Source: Spirochaetota bacterium | GTDB taxonomy: Bacteria > Spirochaetota > UBA4802 > UBA5550 | Reading direction: 5' to 3' | Assembly: GCA_025457915.1 (NCBI GenBank) | Contig: JALOTL010000006.1 | Span: 124,001 to 188,000 of the forward strand | DNA length: 64,000 nucleotides | Shown here: piece after piece, positions 1-9,754 of the stretch | Layout of the letters: each line of letters begins with the position of its first letter | How positions within the stretch are numbered: the first letter of the stretch is position 1 | Made by a program: the position numbers and the translations under genes | Notes under the pieces: model-generated | Told to the model about the DNA's origin: nothing | Database searches by the model: none | Seen by the model: the letters and a program-made list of their open reading frames with translations, nothing else

Positions 1-482
1 TTTGCGGTGATTTCGGCCTGTCTGACATTATCGGCGCAGATGCCAGCCTGCAGGCACTCATGTTATGCAGAAGACATATGCCGGAAACACCCCTCGTGCA
101 GATGGACATCAATAAAATCCCGCTCAAAGACGCAACTAAAGATATAGTCATAGCCTGGGGATCTCTTCATTACGACACAAAGGAAGCCCTTCCCGTCATG
201 CTCGGCGAGATTTACCGGATACTCCGACCCGGAGGATGTCTTCTGGCCACAGTCAGATCAGACAGGGACACGTATCTGAAATCCGGGAAGAACCTCGGAA
301 ACAACGTCTGGCAGACGGATCTGGACGACATAAACGGATCCATCGCCGCTTTTTACGGTGAAGATGAACTCGTTAAGTTTTTTTCAAGCTACAAATCCCT
401 TGAGTTCGGACTCATGGAAAGAACATTGCTCGGCGACAGATCCAAAATCATATCCCACTGGTTCCTATGCGCGAAAAAATAA
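1..482 (+). CDS. SAM-dependent methyltransferase, C-terminal part (5' end outside window)
   Basis: An open frame runs in from the left edge (frame starting at base 3) to a stop at 482, so the N-terminus is missing; the first internal ATG at 60 is unlikely to be the start. The visible part has the second half of a class I methyltransferase: an acidic D-I-N-K-I-P-L strand like motif II, then 'EIYRILRPGGCLLATVRS', the typical post-III motif of the Methyltransf_11 family. The substrate cannot be told. It overlaps the next methyltransferase gene by 16 bases, so the two are probably co-translated and act in the same pathway. Confidence 0.8.
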   Translation, partial: CGDFGLSDIIGADASLQALMLCRRHMPETPLVQMDINKIPLKDATKDIVIAWGSLHYDTKEALPVMLGEIYRILRPGGCLLATVRSDRDTYLKSGKNLGNNVWQTDLDDINGSIAAFYGEDELVKFFSSYKSLEFGLMERTLLGDRSKIISHWFLCAKK

Positions 483-1399
483 AAATTATCCCTGCAGGCA
501 TTTCCCCGGCCGGAAAAATTTTCGAGGCCAGATCGGCAACCTGCCCTTTATGCGATTCTTCAAAAATAATGCCGCTTTATGAGATAATTAAATATGAGCC
601 CGGGTTCAGCGTTGACCGTTGTACGGGCTGTGGTTTCATCTTCATGAACCCCCGGTTTAAAAAAAGCGTGCTGGCCAAGTTTTACGGGGATAATTATTAC
701 ACGGGAAATGAGGGATACACTTACTTCGACGAAAGGGACGCTGAAAAATTTGCCATGCACGTATGGCGGAAAAGAATAGAAAAGATCCATGACAAAGTAA
801 AGGCCGGATCTTTTCTCGATGTAGGCTGCGCTTTCGGGGGATTTCTCAAGGCCGCGCAAAAATATTACACACCATACGGAATAGAGCTTTCGGAATACTC
901 CTGGGTAGTGGCAAAATCGATTTATGGGAACAACATACATTTGGGAACTCTTGAAGACCATCCCTTCCATGAAGAAAGCTTTTCTGTAATAACAATGATT
1001 GAGCTTATAGAACACCTTCCCGATCCGCTTTCCGCGGTAAAAGAATGCTATCGCCTGCTGAAACCCGGTGGTCTGCTCCTGATCCAGACTGCGAACATGG
1101 ACGGACTCCAGGCCAGACTGCAGGGCGGTACCTATTCATACTACATGCCTGGCCACCTGTCATATCTGTCAAAAAAAAACATAAGGATGATCCTAGGAAA
1201 ATGTGGATTTAAAAAAATATTGTTCTATCACCCGGTGGATTTCGGACTTTTCCCCAAGCTCATGAAATCAAGGTATGGATTTAAGACTCTTTTCGATTAT
1301 TCAGCCTGGATAAGGATAACGCTGTACCATTTGGCCGGAAAAATCAGGCTCGGGAATTTCTCGGCAACAAGCTCACTCGTCACTTACGGAATTAAATAA
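467..1399 (+). CDS. Zinc-ribbon SAM-dependent methyltransferase
   Basis: 310 residues. The N-terminus carries two CxxC pairs (C26/C29 and C52/C55) that look like a zinc ribbon, as in many methyltransferases of sugar and cell-surface pathways. The SAM motif I 'FLDVGCAFGGF' follows at about residue 118, and 'ECYRLLKPGGLLLIQT' is the post-III motif. The start overlaps the end of the preceding methyltransferase. The downstream neighbour is a membrane sulfatase-family enzyme, so a role in envelope glycan or lipid modification is possible, but that is inference. The substrate is unknown. Confidence 0.85.
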   Translation: MREKIKIIPAGISPAGKIFEARSATCPLCDSSKIMPLYEIIKYEPGFSVDRCTGCGFIFMNPRFKKSVLAKFYGDNYYTGNEGYTYFDERDAEKFAMHVWRKRIEKIHDKVKAGSFLDVGCAFGGFLKAAQKYYTPYGIELSEYSWVVAKSIYGNNIHLGTLEDHPFHEESFSVITMIELIEHLPDPLSAVKECYRLLKPGGLLLIQTANMDGLQARLQGGTYSYYMPGHLSYLSKKNIRMILGKCGFKKILFYHPVDFGLFPKLMKSRYGFKTLFDYSAWIRITLYHLAGKIRLGNFSATSSLVTYGIK

Positions 1400-1456
1400 C
1401 TTTGATACAAATTTCTTGACCTTGGAAAACACCTTTCTATCCTGTGTCTCCATACA

Positions 1457-3448
1457 GTGCTTGAAATGCATATAATAGAAAAAATAAAAAACCGTTACCT
1501 GTCATCCATCAGGGTGTTTTTCGCTTTCAGCATCATGATCGTGCTGCTTCATTTTCTATACCGGATCAGGACGTTTGAACTGATGTCTGACGCCTACGCC
1601 GGCATGGCCGGTTCCGGGTTATGGAATTATATCAGAAATTCGATCAGCCACGACTGCTCCGCCACAGCCTTTTCGCTTGTTGTTTTACTTCTTCTTATTA
1701 TATCGTCAGGGAAAAACACCGTTTTAAAATATGCCGGCGCATTTTTTTTCACCGAGCTGAACATATTTTACATGCTTCTTTCTATTGAATTTTTCCGGAT
1801 ATATGAAACGCCTTTCAGCAGGGACTTCATCCGCAGCGAGAATTTTACCGGCATACCGGAAATGATCGGGTCCGTTATGAGCGAAATGTCCGCATGGTTT
1901 TTTCTCTCCCTCCTGTCCCTTACCATGATTACCGCCGCAATTTCATTACTGCTCCGGAACAGGGAAACCGGATACCATTTAAAAAACACCATGCCCTATT
2001 ATCCGCCGGCTCTTCTGGCCATGCTTGTGCTTGTATCAGCCGTTGTTCCCGCGCATGAATTATCTGCAAAAAACGCCGTCTATCCCGGCAGGAAAAATGA
2101 CATGCAGGAACTTGCAACAAATCCCCTGCTGAACCTTTTTGTGAAAAGCGGAAAAAATGATGAAAGAAATGTTCATGCAGAAGGGGAATTCTCCTTCGGA
2201 TATAATTCAAAATCCATTGAAAATCCCGGCATTAAAAGCGGCTGCAGCCTCATCCCCAGGGGCAAAAAATACAATGTGATATTGTACATGTTTGAATCAT
2301 TTCCATCAAAATACTTCAATCAACAGGCCGGCGGCAGATACGTGACACCCACATGGCACCGACTATCCGGCAATTCCCTGTTCATGGAAAATCACTATGC
2401 AAACTACCCCCTGTCCGCTAACGCCATGTTCTCAATACTTGCTTCATCGTACGAGATGAACGGAAAGGACCCGGTGATACAGGCCCATCCGGAAATCGTT
2501 ATACAAACCCTGCCGGTGACATTGAAGCAGAACGGCTACAGGACGTGCCTGATCCATACCGGAGGACTGGGATATGCCGGGCAGAACAGGTTCCTCCGCA
2601 ACAGGGGCTTCGACGAAATCCTCGAGTACCGGCACTTGAAAGATTCGCCACCGTACAATATCCAGGTCGGCTGGGGCCTTGATGAAAGGTCCATGACGCG
2701 TCCTGGAATAAACTTCATGAAAAGGGATAAAAATAACCCTTTTTTTATCATCTTCCAACCGGTAAATCCGCATCATCCCTACGCCATTCCGGATAAAAGC
2801 TTCAAAATCACTGGCGATGTCCCTGAAGGCGCGGATTTTAAAACAAGAAGCTGGATGAATTATCTCAACTCCCTTCACTATGCCGACCACTGCCTTGCGG
2901 ATCTTGTAGACAGCCTGGAACGGGAGGGACTCATGGAGAACACCCTGCTTTTTCTTGTGGCCGACCACGGGGAAGCCTTTTATCAGCACAGAAGGAATTA
3001 TAATCATCCCCTTTATCTCTACGAGGAGAATGTCCATGTGCCGTTCTTGATTTACAACAGGAACCTGTTCGACCGCAGGGTCGATTTCAAGGGGATCACG
3101 CGGCATATAGATTTAATGCCGACGATACTGGATGCGATAGGGATAAAAAGACCGGCAACAGCCGAAGGAGTTTCGATTTTATCCACAGGCAGGGAGCAGA
3201 TGGCAATTCTTCATACTTCATGGAGGGAAGAAATCCTGGGCGTAAGGGACGGGCGCTGGAAATATATCTACAACATGACCGCGGGCGTCCAGGAGCTTTA
3301 TGATCTCGATTCTGATCCTGATGAAAAAACGGATCTTTCCGGTAAAAAAGCTGAAATCGCTGGAAGATACTCCGATGTCGTGAAAAAATCCATATCATAC
3401 AGGGACGGATTCTTCAGGATCATGCTGAAAAAAAATCACGAGAGATAG
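1457..3448 (+). CDS. LTA-synthase-like membrane sulfatase/phosphoglycerol transferase
   Basis: 663 residues with a multi-helix N-terminal membrane part (roughly residues 15-200) and a C-terminal alkaline-phosphatase/sulfatase fold. The metal site is visible at 'NVILYMFESFPS' and 'VADHGEAFYQH', with 'YEENVHVPFLIYN' behind it. The residue expected to be the nucleophile lies in 'YPLSANAMFS' as Ser, where LtaS has Thr; that assignment is uncertain. The family moves phosphoglycerol or phosphoethanolamine onto envelope polymers on the outer face of the membrane. The start is GTG at 1457; ATG at 1466 is an alternative. A weak TTGACC-16-TATCCT promoter lies at about 1416-1443. Its 3' end overlaps the convergent MFS gene by 13 bases. 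Confidence 0.85.
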   Translation: MLEMHIIEKIKNRYLSSIRVFFAFSIMIVLLHFLYRIRTFELMSDAYAGMAGSGLWNYIRNSISHDCSATAFSLVVLLLLIISSGKNTVLKYAGAFFFTELNIFYMLLSIEFFRIYETPFSRDFIRSENFTGIPEMIGSVMSEMSAWFFLSLLSLTMITAAISLLLRNRETGYHLKNTMPYYPPALLAMLVLVSAVVPAHELSAKNAVYPGRKNDMQELATNPLLNLFVKSGKNDERNVHAEGEFSFGYNSKSIENPGIKSGCSLIPRGKKYNVILYMFESFPSKYFNQQAGGRYVTPTWHRLSGNSLFMENHYANYPLSANAMFSILASSYEMNGKDPVIQAHPEIVIQTLPVTLKQNGYRTCLIHTGGLGYAGQNRFLRNRGFDEILEYRHLKDSPPYNIQVGWGLDERSMTRPGINFMKRDKNNPFFIIFQPVNPHHPYAIPDKSFKITGDVPEGADFKTRSWMNYLNSLHYADHCLADLVDSLEREGLMENTLLFLVADHGEAFYQHRRNYNHPLYLYEENVHVPFLIYNRNLFDRRVDFKGITRHIDLMPTILDAIGIKRPATAEGVSILSTGREQMAILHTSWREEILGVRDGRWKYIYNMTAGVQELYDLDSDPDEKTDLSGKKAEIAGRYSDVVKKSISYRDGFFRIMLKKNHER

Positions 3449-4710
3449 TCCCTTGCTATCCTCTCCCCCTCATCGAAATCTATTTTATAAAGAAAAAAAC
3501 CGCCCAGCAGGAACAGCATCAGTATGGATAGGATCCCGTACCTTGCATTTCCTGAAATATAAGTGATTACCCCCATTATCGCCGGCCCCAGCACAACTGA
3601 AAATTTACCGAACATATTGTAAAAACCGAAAAATTGCGCTGATTTGCTTTCCGGTATGATCCTTGAATAAAGGCTTCTTGAAAGCGCCTGGAGGCCCCCC
3701 TGGAAAAGTCCCACAATGACGGCGATAATGTAGAAATGAAATTCCGAGGTCATGAAATACCCGAGAACAGTCACGACGCAATAACCGGATATTGCAAGCA
3801 GAACGGCCCTCTTTACCCCTATCTTTTTCGCAACCCAGCTGTATATTATTGCCGAAGGAAAAGCAATGAACTGCACCATCAGCAGGGCCCTGATCAGGGA
3901 ATGCGGGGAAAAACCCAGAGACATGCCGTAATCTATTGCCATCCTGATTATCGTGTCCACCCCGTCTATGTAAAGCCAGTACGCCAGGATGAATAATCCG
4001 ACCACTTTCAGATTCCTCATTTCACTCAGGGTGTTTGAAAGCTGCCTGTATCCGTCCCTGAACGTCTTCAGGAAAGATTCCGATTTGTGATATACTGGTT
4101 CATTTACAAATAAAAACACGGGAATGGAAAAAACGGCCCACCAGATGCCCACTGAAATAAAAGAAATCTTAATAGCCGCTGATCCGTCCTTCAGGCCGAA
4201 AAAATCCGGATAAAGATACATCATAACATTCAGAAGAAAAAGCAGGCCGCCGCCGATATATCCGAATGCATATCCGAGAATCGAGACGAAATCGATTTGT
4301 TTCTTCGATGCGACTGCGGTGATGAGGGAATCATAAAAAATATTGCCGCCGGCATAGCCTATCGATGCGCCGCTGTAAAAAATTATGGCCATCTCCCAGT
4401 TCCCCTGGTGTACCAGGAAAAGGGAGGAACTCATTGCTATCCCCAGATATGTAAAAAACATAAGAAATTTTTTCTTTGTTGAACCCCTGTCCGCGACCGC
4501 TCCGAAAAAAGGGGCGAGCAGCGCGATAATGAATGAAGACGATGAATTGGTAATTCCGAGATAAAGGGTGCTGGTTCCCGGATCGCCCGGATCAGCCCAG
4601 TATGCCTTGAAAAAAAGAGGAAAAAAACCGGCCATGATTGTGGTTGAAAAAGACGATGCCGCCCAGTCATACAGGGCCCATGATATCATGCTTTTTTTGC
4701 TGTCCAGCAT
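3436..4710 (-). CDS. UMF1-family MFS transporter
   Basis: 424 residues, about 12 hydrophobic segments. The N-terminal signature 'SWALYDWAASSFSTTIMAGF' is characteristic of the UMF1 family (related to yeast Atg22), whose substrates in bacteria are unknown. ATG at 4710 is chosen over the upstream TTG because a GAGGAG Shine-Dalgarno lies six bases ahead of it. It converges on the sulfatase-like gene and is transcribed away from the glycerophosphodiesterase gene. A role in export of small metabolites is only inferred. Confidence 0.85.
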   Translation of the reverse strand: MLDSKKSMISWALYDWAASSFSTTIMAGFFPLFFKAYWADPGDPGTSTLYLGITNSSSSFIIALLAPFFGAVADRGSTKKKFLMFFTYLGIAMSSSLFLVHQGNWEMAIIFYSGASIGYAGGNIFYDSLITAVASKKQIDFVSILGYAFGYIGGGLLFLLNVMMYLYPDFFGLKDGSAAIKISFISVGIWWAVFSIPVFLFVNEPVYHKSESFLKTFRDGYRQLSNTLSEMRNLKVVGLFILAYWLYIDGVDTIIRMAIDYGMSLGFSPHSLIRALLMVQFIAFPSAIIYSWVAKKIGVKRAVLLAISGYCVVTVLGYFMTSEFHFYIIAVIVGLFQGGLQALSRSLYSRIIPESKSAQFFGFYNMFGKFSVVLGPAIMGVITYISGNARYGILSILMLFLLGGFFLYKIDFDEGERIARDYLS

Positions 4711-4832
4711 TAACAACTCCTCTGGTTTGAATCGCTTTACGGCATTTAAAAATAACTTGAATTCAAAGTCAAATTATTCTTGAATATGTAAAATCTCACA
4801 TGGTAATAAATACGGCAACAGGGTATTAGAAA

Positions 4833-5516
4833 ATGGTAAAAATAGGACACAGGGGCGCATGCGGCTACGAGCCTGAAAACACCTTGAGATCCTTCAGCAT
4901 GGCGCTGGATCTCGGGGTTGACATGATTGAATTCGACGTGCATAAATGCAGAAGCGGCGAGCTGGTCGTGATTCACGATGACAGGGTGGACCGGACCACC
5001 AATGGAAAGGGATATGTCTCCGGCATGGACCTGCGCGAACTTAAAAATCTTGACGCGGGCAAGGGTGAAAAAATCCCCCTCCTGTCCGAGGTGATCGGTC
5101 TTGTTGACGGGAGGACCAGGCTGAATATCGAGCTCAAGGGTCCGGGAACGGCCGTCGACACCTGCAGGGTCATTTCAGACTGCGTTAAAACAAAAAAATG
5201 GGCATGGAAAGACTTCCTGGTATCTTCATTCAATCACTATGAGCTCAGGATAATCCGCAGGGAGGAGCCAAGAATTTTTATCGGCGCGCTCATTACGGGA
5301 ATCCCGATCGGATATTCAAAATTCGCGGAGAGGGTCGGCGCGTACGCCGTGATCCCCAGCATCGAATTCATAAATAAAAAATTCATAGACGATTCCCACA
5401 AAAGGGGAATGAAGGTATTCGTATACACCGTCAACGAACCGGAGGATATCATCAGGATGAAGGACATGGGGGTTGACGGCATGTTCTCTAATTTCCCGGA
5501 CAGGTTAAGGGATTGA
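4833..5516 (+). CDS. Glycerophosphodiester phosphodiesterase
   Basis: 227 residues, the usual length of cytoplasmic GDPD (UgpQ-type) enzymes; no signal peptide. The catalytic core is clear: 'IGHRGACGYEPENTL' with the first His/Arg pair and Glu, 'IEFDVHKCRSGELVVIHDD' with the metal-binding Glu/Asp and the second His. It hydrolyses glycerophosphodiesters to glycerol 3-phosphate and an alcohol. The gene ends one base before the start of the next ORF, so they are probably one operon. An LTA-synthase-like gene lies 1.4 kb upstream, which may place both in phosphoglycerol metabolism. Confidence 0.93.
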   Translation: MVKIGHRGACGYEPENTLRSFSMALDLGVDMIEFDVHKCRSGELVVIHDDRVDRTTNGKGYVSGMDLRELKNLDAGKGEKIPLLSEVIGLVDGRTRLNIELKGPGTAVDTCRVISDCVKTKKWAWKDFLVSSFNHYELRIIRREEPRIFIGALITGIPIGYSKFAERVGAYAVIPSIEFINKKFIDDSHKRGMKVFVYTVNEPEDIIRMKDMGVDGMFSNFPDRLRD

Positions 5517-5517
5517 A

Positions 5518-6411
5518 ATGGATAAAATTTACAGGGGATTTCTGAGGCTGAAAAACGGAGCGGTTTGCCTTGCGGACGCCAAAGGGAAGAAAATTTTAGA
5601 AGACTGCGCAATCTGGAGCGGTTACCAGGAACACTGGATGGATAAAGCGCTTCTCGCGAAAATTCTTCCTCAAAGAGATTATGAATCAGGAAAAAACATA
5701 ATAATCATGTGGCCGGACGAGGCATTTTCCGACAGTCCCTACACGGACATATATTACAATGAGAGGCTCGTAAAATATCCCGCGTCACTGCTCGGGCATC
5801 TTGCCATAAACATCAACGGAAGCATATTCAACTTTTCGCACCTGATAAATGAAAACGAGATAATCTCTCCGGCGGAATATTTTTACAGGCCCGCTCTGGG
5901 CGAATTCGCCCCGCACCCGGTCCTGAACAAGTTCAACGTGGAAGACAGTGAAAAACCCTATTACGATAAATTCGGCAGAAGATTCATGCGTTCAATTCAT
6001 GTCCTGCGGGTATACGGCCTCGATATAGACCGTCTTCATCGTTTTTTTATTTCCTGTCTTGAAATGATAAAATCAACACCGACCGATCCATCCAGACCGC
6101 ATAAATACCGTGATTTCAGCGTCTTCACGAAAAGCTGTTCAACAATAATAAGGGACGGGTTGAATGAATACGGGTTCAAGGTGAAAGGAATTTTCCCAAG
6201 AGACGTTTTCGTTTCCGCGGCTCTCAGATTAACAAGGCTTGAAGAGACAGGAAAGGTAAAGATGCTGATATTCAAGATGAACCAGCTTAAGGTCAGGGAA
6301 GCCCCATACAGCAAGCCTTCCCCCCTGATAAACCCGGCTAACCGGTTGAGGCTGAGCACGTTAAAAAAAATCAAACCGGAGATCAACTCCTTACTCCGGG
6401 AAAATCGATAA
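5518..6411 (+). CDS. Hypothetical protein, possibly permuted papain-like (DUF4105/NlpC-P60-like)
   Basis: 297 residues, no signal peptide seen. Not recognised with certainty. Around residue 96 there is 'LLGHLAININGSIFNF' and around residue 204 'TKSCSTIIRDGL'. This order (Gly-His plus aromatic turn, then a Cys at the start of a helix followed by RD) resembles DUF4105 and other circularly permuted NlpC/P60-type folds, where the motifs read GH...F/YNF...NCxTxxRD. By that analogy His and Cys would be catalytic. The gene follows the glycerophosphodiesterase directly and overlaps the convergent phosphatase gene by 29 bases. Function is inferred only. Confidence 0.6.
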   Translation: MDKIYRGFLRLKNGAVCLADAKGKKILEDCAIWSGYQEHWMDKALLAKILPQRDYESGKNIIIMWPDEAFSDSPYTDIYYNERLVKYPASLLGHLAININGSIFNFSHLINENEIISPAEYFYRPALGEFAPHPVLNKFNVEDSEKPYYDKFGRRFMRSIHVLRVYGLDIDRLHRFFISCLEMIKSTPTDPSRPHKYRDFSVFTKSCSTIIRDGLNEYGFKVKGIFPRDVFVSAALRLTRLEETGKVKMLIFKMNQLKVREAPYSKPSPLINPANRLRLSTLKKIKPEINSLLRENR

Positions 6412-7306
6412 GGACCGCGGTCATATCGTCCTTCTGCTGTTCAGGGCACCCGATGAATTCATAGACCAGATTGAAGAGCTCATGAATGATAACCTGCGGG
6501 GCAAGGTTGTAGTTTTCCATTAAAAACTGCTCGAGCCTCTTTTCGCTGAAATCATTGAGCGGATCGCTTTTATTGTAAGCCTCCGTGATTCCGTCGCTGA
6601 AAAAAAGTATTGAATCTCCTTCGTAAAGGGTGAAATCGCAATGAGGGGTTTCGAGATATTTGTCCTTTAAAAGCTTCCTCACATCGCTGCCGAGCAAATG
6701 ACCCTTCAACGGCTCCCAGCCCTTTTCTTCATCATTCAAATTATAGATGTCTTTAAGCTCGCCTTTGAACTTTCTCATGATGATCGGGAAAAGCATACCT
6801 CTGTTGTAGAACCTGAGATGAAACATATCCCCGTCATTCTTGATGAAAGTGAAATTTACGCTTGCAAAGTCATGGGAATTGGAATCATCCATTATATCCG
6901 TAAACTTGGTGCTTAAATCCTTCACGAGGAAATGAGTGTCAAGGGTGGATGTTTTATCGTAGATCCTTTTTATCTCCTTGATGGATATCGTTACGGCCGA
7001 CCTGAGGCGTATCAGCGTGGTATAGGCGGGAAGTCCGTGTCCGCTGATATCGGCGAAAATAAATAGATAGTTCCCGTCCGGGAGCTTGATCAGGTCGAAA
7101 TAGTCTCCCGGTAAAATAGCTCCGTAAGCCCGCTGGAAACCTATTCCTACATTCAGTTTTTTATTGTAAAAATTCCTGAATAGACCTTTTACAAGGATCT
7201 TGTCTTTTTCCCGTACGGAATTGGCCTCGGCGGCAAGTATCCTGAATTGCTTCAGCTTATCTTCGTTGCTGCCCTTGGCGTGGATATCGGTTTCTTCGTC
7301 AAACAT
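6383..7306 (-). CDS. SpoIIE-family PP2C-type serine phosphatase
   Basis: 307 residues; the catalytic SpoIIE domain fills residues about 60-305. Metal-binding motifs are visible: 'PGDYFDL', 'FADISGHGLPA' (Asp and Gly of the PP2C core), 'DSILFFSDGITEA' and the C-terminal 'QKDDMTAVLIDF'. Such phosphatases usually dephosphorylate an anti-anti-sigma factor, but there is no STAS or anti-sigma gene here and no sensory domain beyond the short N-terminal helix. It starts ten bases after the pgi stop on the same strand and is probably co-transcribed with it. Confidence 0.9.
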   Translation of the reverse strand: MFDEETDIHAKGSNEDKLKQFRILAAEANSVREKDKILVKGLFRNFYNKKLNVGIGFQRAYGAILPGDYFDLIKLPDGNYLFIFADISGHGLPAYTTLIRLRSAVTISIKEIKRIYDKTSTLDTHFLVKDLSTKFTDIMDDSNSHDFASVNFTFIKNDGDMFHLRFYNRGMLFPIIMRKFKGELKDIYNLNDEEKGWEPLKGHLLGSDVRKLLKDKYLETPHCDFTLYEGDSILFFSDGITEAYNKSDPLNDFSEKRLEQFLMENYNLAPQVIIHELFNLVYEFIGCPEQQKDDMTAVLIDFPGVRS

Positions 7307-7315
7307 TGCCGGTGT

Positions 7316-8941
7316 TCAGTTTTTGCTTTTAAAATAGTTTATCAGCGCGTTCGTGGAGCTGTCGTGTGAAAGCCGGGTTTCACTGGTGCCTGAAAGCTCG
7401 GGCAGTATTTTCTGCGCGAGCTCCTTGCCGAGTTCCACGCCCCACTGGTCAAAGGAATTAATATTCCAGATAATACCCTGCGTAAAAATTTTATGTTCAT
7501 ACATTGCTATAAGTTTTCCCAGGATGAACGGAGTCAGTTTTTCAGCCATTATGGTATTTGACGGCCTGTTCCCCTGAAATGTCCTGTGGGGAATTAATTC
7601 TTCGCCGACCCCAAGTCTTTTCAATTCTTCCGCTGATCTTCCAAACGCGAGGGCCTCTGTCTGGGCGAATAAATTCGCCATCAGCTTCTTGTGATGGTCG
7701 CTTTTTTCATTCAGTGATTTGGCGAACCCGATGAAGTCAGCCGGTATGAGCCTGGTGCCCTGGTGGATCAACTGGTAAAAGGCGTGCTGCCCGTTGGTCC
7801 CTGGTTCGCCCCAGATTACCGGTCCGGTATCGTAATCTACCGCATTCCCGGCCCTGTCGGTGCTCTTTCCATTAGATTCCATGTCGCACTGCTGCAGGTA
7901 TGCCGGGAACCTGTGAAGGTACTGGTCATACGGAAGAACTGCGTGTGTGGGAGCGCTGAAAAAATTTCCGTACCAGATCCCCAGAAGACCCATTATCGCC
8001 GGGATGTTCCTTTCAAGGGGCTCATTCCTGAAATGCCGGTCCATCGCGTGAAACCCTTCCAGCATTGACCGGAAATTTTCATATCCAATGGAAATCATCA
8101 ATGAAAGTCCTATCGATGAAGTCAATGAATACCTTCCCCCCACCCAGTCCCAGAAAATAAACATGTTTTCCCTGTCTATCCCGAAGGATGTGACCGCATC
8201 GGTATTGGTCGATACCGCCGCGAAATGACTGGACACGGCCTCGGGCGCAACAAGCGCATCGAGAATCCATCCCTTCGCAGTGGAGGCATTGGTCATGGTT
8301 TCCTGCGTAGTAAAGGTTTTCGATGATATTATGAAAAGAGTCTCTTCCGGGTTCAGATCCGAGAGTGTCTCAGTGATGTGCGTGGCGTCAATATTGGAAA
8401 CGAACAGCGACCTGATATCCCTCTGTGAATAATGCTTCAGCGCTTCGGCGGCCATTAATGGGCCGAGGTCCGATCCCCCTATCCCGATGTTAACCACGTT
8501 CCGGAACCTTTTCCCGGTGTGCCCCTTTCTTCTGCCGCTTCTGATATCCCCGGAAAAAACATTCATTTTTTCAAGGGCGGCGGCGATGTCAGGCATTACA
8601 TTTCTACCGTCGACGAAAACCGGATCACCGGAAAGATTTCTGAGTGCCGTATGAAGGACGGCCCTTTTTTCGGTAGAATTGATTTTTTCACCGGTGAACA
8701 TTTTACCTGTTTCGGAGTTTACCCCGCAGGATTCGGCAAGTTTAAAAAGAAGATCCAATGTTTTTTCAGTAATGATATTCTTGGAATAATCTAAATATAT
8801 GTCCCCGTCGGTAATTGTAAATTTTGACGCTCGGTCAGGATCCATGGAAAAAAGATCCCTTAAATGTATATTTTTTATTTCATTTTTGTGTTCGGTAAGG
8901 TTTCTCCATTCAGTTTTTTCTGTAAGGCGGGATTTGGGCAT
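7316..8941 (-). CDS. pgi: Glucose-6-phosphate isomerase
   Basis: 541 residues, close to the long bacterial/eukaryotic form. It interconverts glucose 6-phosphate and fructose 6-phosphate in the cytoplasm. Family signatures are present: '[14 protein letters not shown]', '[17 protein letters not shown]' (PGI signature 1 region), '[11 protein letters not shown]' with the catalytic Glu, '[16 protein letters not shown]' with the catalytic His, and '[12 protein letters not shown]' near the end. A GGAGGAGAA ribosome site precedes the ATG. The SpoIIE phosphatase gene follows it. Confidence 0.97.
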   Translation of the reverse strand: MPKSRLTEKTEWRNLTEHKNEIKNIHLRDLFSMDPDRASKFTITDGDIYLDYSKNIITEKTLDLLFKLAESCGVNSETGKMFTGEKINSTEKRAVLHTALRNLSGDPVFVDGRNVMPDIAAALEKMNVFSGDIRSGRRKGHTGKRFRNVVNIGIGGSDLGPLMAAEALKHYSQRDIRSLFVSNIDATHITETLSDLNPEETLFIISSKTFTTQETMTNASTAKGWILDALVAPEAVSSHFAAVSTNTDAVTSFGIDRENMFIFWDWVGGRYSLTSSIGLSLMISIGYENFRSMLEGFHAMDRHFRNEPLERNIPAIMGLLGIWYGNFFSAPTHAVLPYDQYLHRFPAYLQQCDMESNGKSTDRAGNAVDYDTGPVIWGEPGTNGQHAFYQLIHQGTRLIPADFIGFAKSLNEKSDHHKKLMANLFAQTEALAFGRSAEELKRLGVGEELIPHRTFQGNRPSNTIMAEKLTPFILGKLIAMYEHKIFTQGIIWNINSFDQWGVELGKELAQKILPELSGTSETRLSHDSSTNALINYFKSKN

Positions 8942-9100
8942 TTCTCCTCCCGGGAATGATGTTAAACTATAATTAGAAAATATTATGATTCAAAGGTTAC
9001 AAAAAGGTTAATGATTCTTTAATTTTAATCATAAAAATTTGATGAAGTCAAGAACTTTATATGGTCCTTTTATGCAACAAAGCATTATTTTAAAAAGGAT

Positions 9101-9135
9101 TTGACTATTTTATTGAAATGTACTAAATGGTCAGT
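9101..9135 (+). promoter_or_regulatory. Possible TetR promoter/operator region
   Basis: TTGACT at 9101-9106 could be a -35 box, but no good -10 is seen at normal spacing. The stretch 9122-9135 is an imperfect dyad (ACTnAnnnnTnAGT, 14 bases), the size of a typical TetR half-site pair, just upstream of the regulator's probable start at 9146. Autoregulation is therefore plausible. Weak evidence. Confidence 0.3.
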
Positions 9136-9145
9136 ATATAAATAT

Positions 9146-9754
9146 ATGGATTATTCAAAAGGAACCATAACAAAAAACAGGGTTTTAAATTCCGCCCTGA
9201 AAATAGTAAATACCAGCGGTTATCACAATACCAGTATCAACGACATAATCGCGGCTACTGGAGTAAAAAAAGGCAACCTGTATTTTCATTTTCAAAGCAA
9301 GGATGACCTGATCGCCTCGATCATCGGTAAAGCAAGAGAGGAGTACTTTAAATACCTCGCGGAAAATATCCGCGGGGAAAAACCGTCAGAAAAAATTGTC
9401 AGTATTCTCCGCGCTGTTTTTAATTATCATAAAAAAACGGGTTTCATCGGGGGATGCATATTCGGGAATCTGTCCCTTGAAATTGCTGATGATAATGCAA
9501 GGCTCTCGGCCGTTCTTTATGATATATTCAGCGAATGGATCGGATTCATGGCACGTCTTCTTGATGATGCGAAGGAAAGCGGTGAAATAAAACCTGATAT
9601 AGATACCGCCGCGACCGCAAAGCAGATTGTTGCATGCCTGGAGGGCGGCATAATGATGTCGAAACTCACCAAGGATGAGAGGGACCTGAAAGAATGCATA
9701 AATTCCCAGCTGGTCCTGCTGGGAATAAAACACGGGGAAGAACATGATTTCTAA
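9146..9754 (+). CDS. TetR/AcrR-family transcriptional regulator
   Basis: 202 residues from the ATG at 9146; an in-frame TTG at 9101 would add 15 residues that do not belong to the family. The HTH is standard: 'TSINDIIAATGVKKGNLYFH' then 'FQSKDDLIASII'. The C-terminal part is a TetR_C ligand domain ('IFGNLSLEIADDNARLS', 'GEIKPDIDTAATAKQIVACL'), close to the NemR/YxaF type. Its last 11 bases overlap the QueG-like gene, so it probably controls that gene. The ligand is unknown. Confidence 0.92.
   Translation: MDYSKGTITKNRVLNSALKIVNTSGYHNTSINDIIAATGVKKGNLYFHFQSKDDLIASIIGKAREEYFKYLAENIRGEKPSEKIVSILRAVFNYHKKTGFIGGCIFGNLSLEIADDNARLSAVLYDIFSEWIGFMARLLDDAKESGEIKPDIDTAATAKQIVACLEGGIMMSKLTKDERDLKECINSQLVLLGIKHGEEHDF

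Noticed and set aside
9101-9145. TTG start for the TetR regulator
   Set aside because: It would add 15 residues atypical for the family and overlap the predicted -35 and operator.
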